In this document: positions 44,565 to 53,600 of the stretch, one piece after another | How positions within the stretch are numbered: position 1 is the stretch's first letter | How the letters are laid out: every line of letters starts with the position of its first letter | Origin: Giardia muris | Lineage: Eukaryota > Fornicata > Diplomonadida > Hexamitidae | Length of the DNA stretch: 64,000 nt | Direction of reading: 5' to 3' | Assembly: GCA_006247105.1 (NCBI GenBank) | Contig: CM016925.1 | Location: forward strand, 2,666,001 to 2,730,000 | Position numbers and translations under genes: made by a program | Notes under the pieces: generated by a model | What the model saw: only the letters and a program-made list of their open reading frames with translations | Database searches by the model: none | Told to the model about the DNA's origin: nothing

Positions 44565-45323
44565 TTATGGGTGCTCTTGTTGTTCTGGATGAACAAAGGA
44601 AATTGTTTGTCCCGCACGTAATTTGACATAAGGGACGACGTCTGTAGAATCTATACGTACCATCTTGTTAGTAGTTGATGTATCCTTATCTCCCTGTTGA
44701 TGTACTGATAACTGAGGTCCCTCAACAGTAACAATCCATACTCCTTCTTCAACCAGAATTGACCAAGCCTTGTTCTTAAAGACCTCGTCTGCAACACCGA
44801 CGTAACATGGGTCTGAACAGCTTATAACAAAGCATCCAGACCCTCTAATGACACGCTGACCAAAGAAGCTTGTAGCAGTCTTTGCTCGTAGGGCTGGACC
44901 ATCAATATCTGCCTTCTCGCAAGCTTGCCATGAATCCAAGACGACAAAGCCGGCAGTCCAGATGGCCTTCTTATTGTAGGCCAGATGCAAATGATATAAC
45001 CCGACCTCGGTAAGATGCAATTGTAGCGCGAAACGACCTACACGTGTCGTCTCATGTAAATTGACCGACTCAATGAGATCCCCCCTCACCTTCATCACAT
45101 ACGCCCGAAGGACGTTCGGTAGGAGAAAGGTCGGGCAGAAGTTCGAGACGGGTGCTCCCCATGCATTTGGAAGAAAGACATCGAGAAGACAGGTGATAGT
45201 CTCCCCACATAAGATTTGCTTCGGTCGGCCGCACCAACGGACGCGGACGGCTCCGAGGTTCGGCACCGCGTCTCCGAAGACCTCATATAGGAGGCGGCGT
45301 TCGTCAGAGCTAATGGTATGCAT
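44565..45323 (-). CDS. hypothetical protein, 252 residues
   Basis: I do not recognise the family. The sequence is rich in Val/Leu/Phe-containing strand-like segments (GRFALQLHLTEVGLYHLHLAYNKKAIWTAGFVVL, VWIVTVEGPQLSV), suggesting an all-beta or immunoglobulin-like fold. It has seven Cys, no signal peptide and no membrane segment. The first ATG (45323) is used, since the two codons before it open only at TTG. Its ATG overlaps a plus-strand ATG (CATG at 45321-45324), but the better plus-strand start lies 13 bp further. It ends 38 bp past the thioredoxin stop (convergent). Confidence 0.65.
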   Translation of the reverse strand: MHTISSDERRLLYEVFGDAVPNLGAVRVRWCGRPKQILCGETITCLLDVFLPNAWGAPVSNFCPTFLLPNVLRAYVMKVRGDLIESVNLHETTRVGRFALQLHLTEVGLYHLHLAYNKKAIWTAGFVVLDSWQACEKADIDGPALRAKTATSFFGQRVIRGSGCFVISCSDPCYVGVADEVFKNKAWSILVEEGVWIVTVEGPQLSVHQQGDKDTSTTNKMVRIDSTDVVPYVKLRAGQTISFVHPEQQEHP

Positions 45324-45336
45324 GCTCAAAAAAAGA
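45324..45336. promoter_or_regulatory. 13-bp bidirectional start region with A7 tract
   Basis: The sequence gctcaaaaaaaga lies between the minus-strand ATG (45323) and the chosen plus-strand ATG (45337). The A-run is a typical initiator for the plus-strand gene and a T-run for the other. Confidence 0.45.
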
Positions 45337-48300
45337 ATGATGGAGGCCTTTAAGCAAGTGAAGCCAGACCGGGTGCGGTTGGTGCGGGGCGTGATCGCCT
45401 ACCGCCGCTGGTTCGTGGACAGGCACGGCGAGCAGGATCCATCTCCAGAGCGGGTGGGCCGTCAGTTCGCCGTCGTTCAGGAACAGGTCGGAGCCATCCT
45501 CAGTCGTACAGAATCGCATGAACTCGGTTATAGTGATGCCGTGGAGAACCTCCTCGTCATCCTCACCTCGAGCCTCTTCTCGTATGCGATGAGGTTCTTC
45601 ACAGATGATGGGCGCACCACCGCGCTGTTCGACTCATCTTTACGTCTTGAGCTCGCAATGCAGCTTTGGTGGTTGGTCTCCCACACCAACAAGTACATCA
45701 TAGACGCGGCCCTTCACCCCGTGTATGGGAATGTAGCAGTACAACCAATGGACCTTAGCACAACCATGTCCATGTCCTTGACCGAGTTTGAATATCGAGA
45801 TACCCGGATAACCGATGGGAGCACCTCCCGTTTCTATAAGGAGGTCCTTTCCATGGGCAACTTCTTGAACTGTCTCGTCGACGCTAGTGCAAGCCTTCGC
45901 CTTGATAAGCGGGAGGTGGTGAAGATGTGTCAGATCTGCGTCATGCTTGACCTCGATATCTCGGCTCTTGGAATCACTGTCTCCCCCGTCGTTATTCGTC
46001 GGCTTGTCGAGCTTGGTGGGAGCGAGCTTCCCGCCATCGACATGCTCACACGTCTCTATTTCAAACTATCCGGTTATCGGAATAGTAGCGATGGCCTACT
46101 TCAAATGATTTTAACCTTCGTTCAGACTAGTATCAACCTTCTCTTTTATGAGAGCGAATGTGAGAAGAGTATTACTGCCTCTGAAAAGGAGGGGCCAGAG
46201 GAATCCCTCTCATATCATAAGACCTTCATAGATACTTTGAAACACGTCCATGGAATGATCATTAACTTACGGAGCACCTTCTCCCCACGCTACATCGACT
46301 CTCGAATGACCAACCAAATAATGCAGACGTTCTTCGAAAACCTGGTCTGCATCCAAGCACTTGACCCCCGTCTCCCCATGCACATAGCCACCTTAGCACA
46401 CTGCATCGCTTACTGCCGTCGGAACTACACGTCGGCCGCACACCAGATCCTCTTGTACTTCACTGCTGGTGCCGAGAAGGGGCTTACGCCTTCCCAGGCG
46501 AACTCATGGGTCTCGATTGCAGATATTACCAACAAGATGCACCAAAGCATCGCCAAGCTTCGTACAGACCGTATTCGGCAATCCACCTGCGGCTCTGGCG
46601 CTAGCCTTCGTCAGTCTGGCTCCATCTCCCGGAGCCAATTAGTATCCTCAACCTCCTCACGGATTAAGGAAAGCCAGATGGAAAGCATTCGCGTCCCAGA
46701 TATGCGTGAGAGTCCTTCATTCTCGGCGTCGCATGCTCGAAACGACCTTGCCCTTAGCGTGGCAGGAGGTGGGCTGGAGGATAGCTTGCAGCTACCGGTT
46801 GTTGAAATGGTCCAGCGCTCTACAACCACCCTACCCACACGCGTGCCAGGGCATGTTATACCGAACGGGTCTGGTGCTGCCAAGGACTTCCTACTCTCAC
46901 CCAACGTTTCACAGACTGGACAAGCGGGAAGGACTGCTGGTCCAGATGCGTACAACTTTGTCCCGGAACAGCCATATATCGGGTTTATTCTTCATCATAC
47001 CGAGGCCTTAGCGCAGCTGGAGCAGCCTCTTGATAACTTCCTTTATGCAATTGATGACCAGAATAATCTCCAGCCTCTTGTGGAGCTAGTGGAGAAGGGA
47101 ACCCTCTATCATTTTCAGCTGTACTTCCCGAATCTCTTGAAGTACCTGACCGTCTTGACCCCAACGTTCTATGCGTCATCACACCACCTCTCGAACCTTT
47201 ATCGGCTCGTTGCAGCATGCATGCAGATCCAGTTGGCGCTTCTCGAGCTTGGTTCCTGCATGACAACTATCGAGCTGGAACAGTCTGTGACAAGTCTCAT
47301 AACACCGATCAGTAACGTTTCCAATCAATTGATCAGTTCATGTGCGAGCGCACTCCCAATGCTACGCCGGAATGCTCGCTGCTATACGAAGACGACAGAG
47401 GAGCTCAAGGCTATTAGAGACGGTATTGGAAGCTTTTCTCCTGATCGATTGGAGCTTTATATGGATATCGGTCGGAAGTCAATGACCACGACGATGCGTC
47501 GCCAGCCTTTACTCTATGTGATCCCTGGTAACTTATCGAAATCGGTGACAGACCTTTTTCTCGAGTCTTCTGTGAGAACAAGAGCGTCGACCGCTAGTCC
47601 CGTCCCCGACTCCTCGCCTCTCACGCAATCGGACACCATTCCGCTGTATCATGCCTCCTCACACAACCCGATGCTTTTCGCCAGAGATAAGAGCAATTCA
47701 ATGCAACTTGGAAGCCTTGGAAAGCTCGACGCACACAAGCTCCCGGTCGCCATGGAGCAGTATCGGAACTATAACTACCGCTTCGTGTACATCAAGAATA
47801 TCTTCCTTTACTTTCTTCTGGAGGCGTACCTTCACCTCATACGCATCTCGTTCTATGTACTCCAATTTCATGACCCCGAGTCGGACGCCCTTGTCCAACG
47901 CGCACAGAAGGGTAAGCCAGTCGAGATCCTTCAGTGGATCTCCGTCCAGGACGTTGAGGACCATGACCCTTGGATCGAGAAGGGTCCCCTTGTTCCTTTG
48001 CCAATGGGAATTTCTCGGCTTCACCAATTTGCAACGGCGTTCCGGATGCGCCAAGACGAGGGCCAGGCACGGAAGAAGCGGAAGTCCCGTGACTCGAAAT
48101 CCGACTTGGTGGGAAAAATGCTGACGACGGGACGATATAATGAAACATCGGAGACCTCTGTCGAGTCGAGCCGCACGACTGATATCTCGGCATTCGTCGC
48201 TGATAACGTCCCAGTCCCACGAATATCGTTCGTGGATGGTAGTCGACATAGGCGTGTCCTCACAGGCCTTTCCGTTCTGATTGACGCGGGAGCCAATGTC

Positions 48301-48693
48301 CTCGCTAGCCTCTCCCTTCTTGACTCGTCGTACGTCGACTTCAAGTACAATTATACCCAGACAGATCTGGTGATGGAGAGCTGGCCGGTGCCAATTGGAA
48401 AGCTACCATGCCAATTCTCACTCGATGATGGAGCACAGACCAGACACCTCGTCTTCATCAACGCGTCACACACATGGGACTACGTGTATGGGATCACGAG
48501 TCATCTTCTGGGGAAACTTGAGAGGGATTTTGTCTTCCGGAGGTCAGCAAGCTTCGCAAGCTTTGGCCATCTCCGGGGAAGCGAGTCGTTGATCAGCGAC
48601 TCTCTACAGAAGCTAGCCGATACCAACGCTCGTGCCATCTGCTATGTTCTAGGGCGGAGGGAGTATGATCAGGTGCAAGGCAAGAAGGGTTAA
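45337..48693 (+). CDS. large hypothetical helical protein, 1118 residues
   Basis: I do not recognise the family. Residues 1-420 and 530-800 are mainly helical and hydrophobic, without repeats. A Ser/Arg-rich linker (about 420-510) and a second basic stretch (about 905-950, KKRKSRDSKSD) separate them. The last 160 residues have a strand-rich part and an Arg/Ser-rich helix. The mix suggests a large scaffold subunit of a complex, but nothing is specific. The ATG at 45337 is chosen since AAAAAAAG lies directly before it. ATG at 45322 is possible and would overlap the divergent gene's start codon. Its TAA overlaps the Rrp9 stop by four bases (TTAA). Confidence 0.7.
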   Translation: MMEAFKQVKPDRVRLVRGVIAYRRWFVDRHGEQDPSPERVGRQFAVVQEQVGAILSRTESHELGYSDAVENLLVILTSSLFSYAMRFFTDDGRTTALFDSSLRLELAMQLWWLVSHTNKYIIDAALHPVYGNVAVQPMDLSTTMSMSLTEFEYRDTRITDGSTSRFYKEVLSMGNFLNCLVDASASLRLDKREVVKMCQICVMLDLDISALGITVSPVVIRRLVELGGSELPAIDMLTRLYFKLSGYRNSSDGLLQMILTFVQTSINLLFYESECEKSITASEKEGPEESLSYHKTFIDTLKHVHGMIINLRSTFSPRYIDSRMTNQIMQTFFENLVCIQALDPRLPMHIATLAHCIAYCRRNYTSAAHQILLYFTAGAEKGLTPSQANSWVSIADITNKMHQSIAKLRTDRIRQSTCGSGASLRQSGSISRSQLVSSTSSRIKESQMESIRVPDMRESPSFSASHARNDLALSVAGGGLEDSLQLPVVEMVQRSTTTLPTRVPGHVIPNGSGAAKDFLLSPNVSQTGQAGRTAGPDAYNFVPEQPYIGFILHHTEALAQLEQPLDNFLYAIDDQNNLQPLVELVEKGTLYHFQLYFPNLLKYLTVLTPTFYASSHHLSNLYRLVAACMQIQLALLELGSCMTTIELEQSVTSLITPISNVSNQLISSCASALPMLRRNARCYTKTTEELKAIRDGIGSFSPDRLELYMDIGRKSMTTTMRRQPLLYVIPGNLSKSVTDLFLESSVRTRASTASPVPDSSPLTQSDTIPLYHASSHNPMLFARDKSNSMQLGSLGKLDAHKLPVAMEQYRNYNYRFVYIKNIFLYFLLEAYLHLIRISFYVLQFHDPESDALVQRAQKGKPVEILQWISVQDVEDHDPWIEKGPLVPLPMGISRLHQFATAFRMRQDEGQARKKRKSRDSKSDLVGKMLTTGRYNETSETSVESSRTTDISAFVADNVPVPRISFVDGSRHRRVLTGLSVLIDAGANVLASLSLLDSSYVDFKYNYTQTDLVMESWPVPIGKLPCQFSLDDGAQTRHLVFINASHTWDYVYGITSHLLGKLERDFVFRRSASFASFGHLRGSESLISDSLQKLADTNARAICYVLGRREYDQVQGKKG

Positions 48694-50021
48694 AGGCCCG
48701 AGCCGGAGAAACGCGTAAATCGCGAGGCTCTTTGCTCCGTGGGGACGGGGCATGCAAGGTCGACGATGATGAGGCCATTGTAGCCGTGTGGGTCATTGTC
48801 CCATCTACCCCGGAGAGGATACTTACTTGTGGCAGCAAGTATGTAGAGACGGTCGGCAAGGACGGTCAGGATGAGCCCGTTGACGAAGCCACGGACAAAG
48901 TAATCAGCCTGCTTCACGGGGACTGTATCCTTTAGAACCCAGAGTGAAATTAAATTATGTGCTCCGGAGACAAAAACACCTGTATGAGGGATCGCGCAGA
49001 GTGCTGTGACGGCCTTGCGACAAGCGTCTCTTGAGGGTTCGAATGGGATATCCACGACCGGTTTTAGACAGTCATAGGGATGTATCGTTAGAATGGGATG
49101 TTTCTTTTCTCGGGAGTGTACAATCAACCCAGGTACTCCTCCAGAAACAAAAAGATCATCCACGGGCCAACAGACGGCATCAAGAGTGGTCGTCGAGGCA
49201 TATCCTGTCTGCGTTTGTCGAACCGTATCAAAGATACGGACTGAACGGTCAAGACCACAGGTGACGATAGTGTCGGGAAGCAATAATGCTGACCCCGTGA
49301 TGCTACTTTCCGGCCCATGTAAGGTGTACATCTCGCATCGGTCATCAAGGCTGAAAACCTTCAAGCTAATCCCGGTTGCCACGAAAAGCTGGTGCCCCTG
49401 GACGGCGAGTGCCCCAACCTCGGAGTCCATGATGAAGGAGAAAAGAGAGGTTCCACCATGTCCCTCACGAACGTTCACGAGGCAGTCAGCACCTGCGCTG
49501 ATGACATAGGCGCCATCCTCCGTCGCTGCTAGTGCCATGACAGGCCCATAATGCCCATCCTGGTCTGGGCCACGTAACCGAGAACCCCCTGAGATGTCTG
49601 CGAAAGGATGCCGAACATGCTTGATTCCAGCCGCCTCCTGAAGGAAGGTGGGCCTTTTGTTTCCTATGCGTAGCTTCCTTCGTCCCTTGGCACCGAAGAT
49701 GAGCGTGAGTGGCCGAGGTTTGTCAGTCTCTTTCTCTAAAGCCAAAGGTGTGAACTCCCAACCGGAAACCGTCCCATCAGCTGAGCCTAGATACACTCGT
49801 CCATCACCGACGGCGATACAGTTCATCCCCATCCCATGGGGGCCACGGAGACAAACTCTACGAGGATCTTGAGGCGTATAATTAGTGAGGATCTTTCGTG
49901 AGGAGCCAACGCTCATCGCGCGTACCTGAGCGAGGAGAGTCTCTGAGACGTTTTGGCCGGAGGCGGCCAGGTCTGCAAGCAAGCTCTGGGCTTGTTCCCG
50001 TCTAAGGGCACCTGCACTCAT
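48690..50021 (-). CDS. RRP9: U3 snoRNP WD-repeat protein Rrp9/U3-55K-like
   Basis: A protein of 443 residues. After a helical N-terminus (1-55) come WD-type repeats: NCIAVGDGRVYLGSADGTVSGW, MALAATEDGAYVISAGADCLVNV, GALAVQGHQLFVATGISLKVF, TGSALLLPDTIVTCGLDRSVRIF, and ALCAIPHTGVFVSGAHNLISLW. The C-terminal FVRGFVNGLILTVLADRLYILAATSKYPLRGRW corresponds to the last blade of Rrp9, which reads VKGFVNG...GVGQEHRLGRW in other species. Rrp9 binds U3 snoRNA and helps process 18S pre-rRNA in the nucleolus. Several repeats have lost the GH/WD dipeptides. Other WD families cannot be fully excluded. Confidence 0.75.
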   Translation of the reverse strand: MSAGALRREQAQSLLADLAASGQNVSETLLAQVRAMSVGSSRKILTNYTPQDPRRVCLRGPHGMGMNCIAVGDGRVYLGSADGTVSGWEFTPLALEKETDKPRPLTLIFGAKGRRKLRIGNKRPTFLQEAAGIKHVRHPFADISGGSRLRGPDQDGHYGPVMALAATEDGAYVISAGADCLVNVREGHGGTSLFSFIMDSEVGALAVQGHQLFVATGISLKVFSLDDRCEMYTLHGPESSITGSALLLPDTIVTCGLDRSVRIFDTVRQTQTGYASTTTLDAVCWPVDDLFVSGGVPGLIVHSREKKHPILTIHPYDCLKPVVDIPFEPSRDACRKAVTALCAIPHTGVFVSGAHNLISLWVLKDTVPVKQADYFVRGFVNGLILTVLADRLYILAATSKYPLRGRWDNDPHGYNGLIIVDLACPVPTEQRASRFTRFSGSGL

Positions 50022-50037
50022 TTTTCATCGACAAGGT
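50022..50037. promoter_or_regulatory. 16-bp bidirectional start region, Rrp9/GPN1
   Basis: ttttcatcgacaaggt between the two divergent ATG codons. The T-run reads as an A-run in front of the Rrp9 ATG. Confidence 0.45.
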
Positions 50038-51051
50038 ATGGATCTTATCCCCGAGATGTACCGACGTCCTCCGGCCTTCTTTGTGATCGGGATGGCGGGT
50101 GCGGGAAAGACCACCTTCGTGCAGCGCCTTGCGGCGGAGATAGGGCTGGAGACTACGTCCTATGCCATACGGCCACGAATCTCGGCAGATGTGATCCCAA
50201 AGCGTCCGGCAGTCATCAACCTGGATCCCGCCGTCATGAACGTCCCTTATACGCCGGTCGTCGACATCCGTGACTCCTTTTCGATTGGGGACTTGATGAA
50301 GCGGCATGGTTGGGGTCCAAACGGTGCGATCATGACGTGTCTGAACTTATTCGCGACACGCATTGACGAGCTGGATACCCTTTTACGACGACGGGCGGAA
50401 CGTTCGTCTTGTTTCCTCTTTGACACGCCAGGCCAGGTTGAAGTCTTCACCTGGAGTGCCTCTGGAGAGATCATTGCCAATTTCTTCGGAGCCGCCTATC
50501 CAACCGCCCTCCTCTACGTTCTGGATAGTGAGCGTTGCGCCAACCCCGTCACCTTCGTTGCGTCGATGATGTATTGTTGTAGCATCATCCAGCGTATGAG
50601 CCTGCCTCTTCTCATCGTGTTCAATAAGGATGACCTCGTCGGGCCGGATCTCCGCGAGGGAGGCCATGAGCTTTCTTGGCGAGCGCCATGGGTTTACATG
50701 GAAGACGAGACGGTACTTTGCGAGGCGTTCGACGCCCTACGCATCGCGAACGTCAACGAGATCGCGTACAGCGAGTCGTTCTATGATTCACTCCGCGACG
50801 TACTTCAAGAGTTCTATAGTCTAATCAATTACATTCATGTCAGCTCCTTTACAGGAGAGAACTTCCACTCTCTAACCGAGCGTCTGCGTGCCATGTGTGT
50901 ACGCTATGTTGAAGAGGCACCGGAGCGGATCCGGCGAGCAGAGCAAGCCAAGGTGAAGGCACGCACTCAAGTCCGTAATGATCCCTTAGGGCTATTCTCC
51001 GATCGGCCAACAACCACCGACAGCTCCGATGATCCCGACGCTATCGAGTAA
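50038..51051 (+). CDS. GPN1: GPN-loop GTPase 1
   Basis: A protein of 337 residues. The Walker A loop is GMAGAGKTT (18-26). Next come VINLDPAVMNVPYTPVVDIRD, the diagnostic Gly-Pro-Asn loop at 93-95 in HGWGPNGAIMTCLNLF, switch II DTPGQVEVFTW, and the base-binding NKDD. The GPN insertion and length fit GPN1 (XAB1/Npa3), which dimerises and helps assemble and import RNA polymerase II. The C-terminus (from 295) is basic, then acidic (DSSDDPDAIE). Its start is 16 bp from the Rrp9 start. The stop codon lies within an AGTAAA sequence, a Giardia poly(A) signal. Confidence 0.93.
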   Translation: MDLIPEMYRRPPAFFVIGMAGAGKTTFVQRLAAEIGLETTSYAIRPRISADVIPKRPAVINLDPAVMNVPYTPVVDIRDSFSIGDLMKRHGWGPNGAIMTCLNLFATRIDELDTLLRRRAERSSCFLFDTPGQVEVFTWSASGEIIANFFGAAYPTALLYVLDSERCANPVTFVASMMYCCSIIQRMSLPLLIVFNKDDLVGPDLREGGHELSWRAPWVYMEDETVLCEAFDALRIANVNEIAYSESFYDSLRDVLQEFYSLINYIHVSSFTGENFHSLTERLRAMCVRYVEEAPERIRRAEQAKVKARTQVRNDPLGLFSDRPTTTDSSDDPDAIE

Positions 51052-51052
51052 A
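51047..51052 (+). terminator. AGTAAA poly(A) signal overlapping the GPN1 stop codon
   Basis: AGTAAA matches the Giardia poly(A) signal AGTRAA. The TAA stop (51049-51051) is its centre. Giardia 3' UTRs are typically 10-30 bases, so cleavage would be expected close after 51060. Confidence 0.55.
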
Positions 51053-51103
51053 TATGCAGCTACAAATGAAAGCCATCATGTCAATCTCAGTACGTTCGAG
51101 ATA

Positions 51104-51736
51104 TCAGCAGACTTGAAGGTCCGCCGCTAGCGTATCTTTTATGTATTGCGTTTGCTGAGCTTGTTGTGCTTGTTGAGGAGACACTGGTGGATTAGTGGAT
51201 TTGGCCTCTGCTTCGAGTTCTGTCCACAAGGCGTCTAGCTCCGCGTCTAGGTCCGAGGGTCTTGCCGTTGCCAACAGGGCTTGTGTCTGAGATGCTTCGA
51301 AACGGAGGTTTTCAATAATATCGAGTCGATCGCTCATATTCTTGACGTGAATGATCGTATTATCCAGGAAGAGGGCCAGGTCCTGGGTAACGGTGGTCAG
51401 CTTGAATTGCTGAAGACGAGCCTCCGCTTCGGCCTTCACCTGCTCAGTAAGAGTCAACTTGTTTGTTAATTCCTCCTTAGCTTGAGTGTACATCGCATAT
51501 TCCGCGAGCTCCACCCGGGCCTTGTCCTGGCTTCCCTCTCGCGAGTACTCGAGCGCCCTTTGACGTGTTGTGGTTTGTTTCTTCTCTATATCACTGATCC
51601 CTCGTCTAAGATGCCCACTTGTTTGATTGAGATGGGTGAGCGCCTCGCGTAACTGGCGTTCCATACGCTTGTTCGGGTCCTCATTGGGCACAGACGAGCC
51701 CTGCTGGCCCGCCATACCTCCACACACATGTCCCAT
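51104..51736 (-). CDS. ESCRT-III Snf7-family protein
   Basis: A protein of 210 residues. From about residue 20 it has a long charged helical hairpin: RMERQLREALTHLNQTSGHLRRGISDIEKKQTTTRQRALEYSREG, then ARVELAEYAMYTQAKEELTNKL, then a VTQDLALFLDNTIIHVKNMSDRLDIIENLRFEA stretch and an acidic C-terminal helix (DLDAELDALWTELEAEA). This is the layout of ESCRT-III subunits, which form membrane-cutting filaments. The subclass (Vps2, Vps24, Vps20, Snf7 or Did2) could not be fixed. The ATG at 51736 is chosen because TCAAAAAAT precedes it. The frame runs 16 codons further, into the tail of the ankyrin gene. A run of Gln/Ala lies near the C-terminus. It follows the ankyrin gene (same strand) by 16 bp. Confidence 0.75.
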   Translation of the reverse strand: MGHVCGGMAGQQGSSVPNEDPNKRMERQLREALTHLNQTSGHLRRGISDIEKKQTTTRQRALEYSREGSQDKARVELAEYAMYTQAKEELTNKLTLTEQVKAEAEARLQQFKLTTVTQDLALFLDNTIIHVKNMSDRLDIIENLRFEASQTQALLATARPSDLDAELDALWTELEAEAKSTNPPVSPQQAQQAQQTQYIKDTLAADLQVC

Positions 51737-51752
51737 ATTTTTTGATTCACAG

Positions 51753-53582
51753 TTACAACAATTCGACACAGTCTGAAAGATCATACTTCCTTGCGAGGTC
51801 GATGGGGAGATACCTCAGCCCTTCGTCGAAGCAGGGAGTAACGCGCTCATAGCTCGAAAGAAGTTCAACACAGTTGATGGCAACGCTCAGGATTGCATAC
51901 CTGATGGCCGGGTTTCCTTCCGAATCTCTTTCGCGCACAAAGTATTCAACGATGAACTTTGCGCACTCGTAGAAGCCCGACCTTGCGGCGGCCATCAATG
52001 GGGTTGTCTCCCTTTGTCTAAAGTCTAAGAAATGTCTAGTAGCCACAGTGGAGCTGCTGGACATGAGTATCCTTGCACACTTGATGTATCCTCCTTGACA
52101 CGTGTAATATAGGACCTCCTTGCTAGGCCCATTGCTATATTCGTTCAACATTAATTGAAGGCACTCAGGTCTACCGTTCTTCGCCGCCTCCGAGACCGTC
52201 TTTCCTATATCGAAATTAAAAGGTCCGCCGCGAACACGCTCTATAGGCTTCTGTCTGCTAATCAGCAATCTGACAATGTCGGTGTAGCCTCTGTTCGCCG
52301 CGTGCTTAAGCGGATTGAATATATCGTGCATCCTATCTCTGTCCCTGTTCGGGTAGTCAAGTAAGCACTCCACGCACTTCGTATACCCCATGCAGACGGC
52401 AATATCCAATGCCGACAACGCTACCCTATCTAGATTCCTCGACCTCACCGTTAAGAATACACTCTCATTGTCCCGTGCCAGGACCCTCAGGCAAGCCTCG
52501 TAGCCATAGACGGCGGCCGCAAGGATCGCGGACCAATAACAGTCTATTAAGTTTCTACTCCCTGCTGGCCTCGCCGCAAAAAGAGCCTCAAGACATTCGC
52601 TATAACCATGCTTAGCGGCAAGGATCATGGCCTCCTCATGCCTCTGAAAGTCCAAGCTAGGCCTCCTGGCAAGGATGACACGAATGGCCTCAAGACTATT
52701 ACTGTCTGCGGCATGCATCAGTGCGTTCCTCCCATTAGAGTCGAAGATGTCTGGGGTCTCCAGAAGGATGCTCACGCAATCCGTATGGCCTTTCGAGGCA
52801 GCATACATGAGGGCTGTGCGGTTCAAGTTGTCGACTATGTGCGAGCTTCCTTTCAATAGCTCCACACAGTCAGTAAACCCGTTATCAGCCGCATACATCA
52901 AGGCCGTCATCCCCCGTTTATCCTGCCAATCTTGGCAGGGCATAGAAGCCAATAGGCGAACGGCCTCCACTCGCCCTATCATCGCCGCAATCATGAGCGC
53001 AGACATTTCATCCTTGGTTATCAGTTTCCATTCTTCCTTATAGAGAAGTTCGACAGCATTACAGGCCCCCCCTTGAATGGCATACATCAAAGCGGTCCAA
53101 CCGTTGCTGTCATGAAGACCCCTCTGCTTCTCCATGAGCTGCTTGATGAGGGGTATGTTATCATATTCTGCAGCAATCATCAACGTGGTGACAGAACCTT
53201 GGGCCTGGCTCGGAGCTTCATCGACCAGAAGGCTGACGATATGGTCCTGCCCATGTATAATGGCGTGCATTAGGGCGGTAATCCCATCGGTATCCTGCTT
53301 ATGCTTCTCTTCCGGACAAAGTAGACTAACGCAGGTTGCATGCCCGTTGATCGCCGCGTGCATTAAGGCGGTTCGCCCCATCTTATCCACTCTGCCTTCA
53401 TAACCCGGATTCCTCAGAATCTCCTCAATGCAATGCTCATGCCCATTCTTTGCAGAGCACATAAGGATCGTCTCACCCCGGTCATTTGCATCTATCCGTC
53501 CTTGCCTCCTCGCTAGAGCATCTCTGAGAGCCTGAAGGTTCCCCGACCGTGCCGCCTCGAAGGCGTCAAGATCAACCTGCAT
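51753..53582 (-). CDS. ankyrin-repeat protein (protein 21.1 type), 609 residues
   Basis: Nearly the whole protein is ankyrin repeats: about sixteen units with cores such as GRTALMHAAINGHATCVSLL, GMTALMYAADNGFTDCVELL and NRTALMYAASKGHTDCVSIL. These repeats pack into a curved solenoid that binds proteins. Giardia has many such proteins, called 21.1, with no other domain. Later repeats (after residue 340) are more divergent and contain one Arg-rich segment (about 400-430). The ATG at 53582 is chosen because AAAATTT directly precedes it. A further ATG six codons upstream is possible. Its start is 18 bp from the divergent coiled-coil gene. Confidence 0.88.
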   Translation of the reverse strand: MQVDLDAFEAARSGNLQALRDALARRQGRIDANDRGETILMCSAKNGHEHCIEEILRNPGYEGRVDKMGRTALMHAAINGHATCVSLLCPEEKHKQDTDGITALMHAIIHGQDHIVSLLVDEAPSQAQGSVTTLMIAAEYDNIPLIKQLMEKQRGLHDSNGWTALMYAIQGGACNAVELLYKEEWKLITKDEMSALMIAAMIGRVEAVRLLASMPCQDWQDKRGMTALMYAADNGFTDCVELLKGSSHIVDNLNRTALMYAASKGHTDCVSILLETPDIFDSNGRNALMHAADSNSLEAIRVILARRPSLDFQRHEEAMILAAKHGYSECLEALFAARPAGSRNLIDCYWSAILAAAVYGYEACLRVLARDNESVFLTVRSRNLDRVALSALDIAVCMGYTKCVECLLDYPNRDRDRMHDIFNPLKHAANRGYTDIVRLLISRQKPIERVRGGPFNFDIGKTVSEAAKNGRPECLQLMLNEYSNGPSKEVLYYTCQGGYIKCARILMSSSSTVATRHFLDFRQRETTPLMAAARSGFYECAKFIVEYFVRERDSEGNPAIRYAILSVAINCVELLSSYERVTPCFDEGLRYLPIDLARKYDLSDCVELL

Positions 53583-53600
53583 AAATTTTCCTAAGTTCAT
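53583..53600. promoter_or_regulatory. 18-bp bidirectional start region
   Basis: aaattttcctaagttcat between the ankyrin gene (minus) and the coiled-coil gene (plus). AAATTTT is near-palindromic and A/T-rich, fitting an initiator for both. Confidence 0.45.

Noticed and set aside
47506..47514. CCTTTACTC core in the 1118-residue gene, plus strand
   Set aside because: It lies in the middle of coding sequence, so it shows the core alone occurs by chance and weakens other partial matches.
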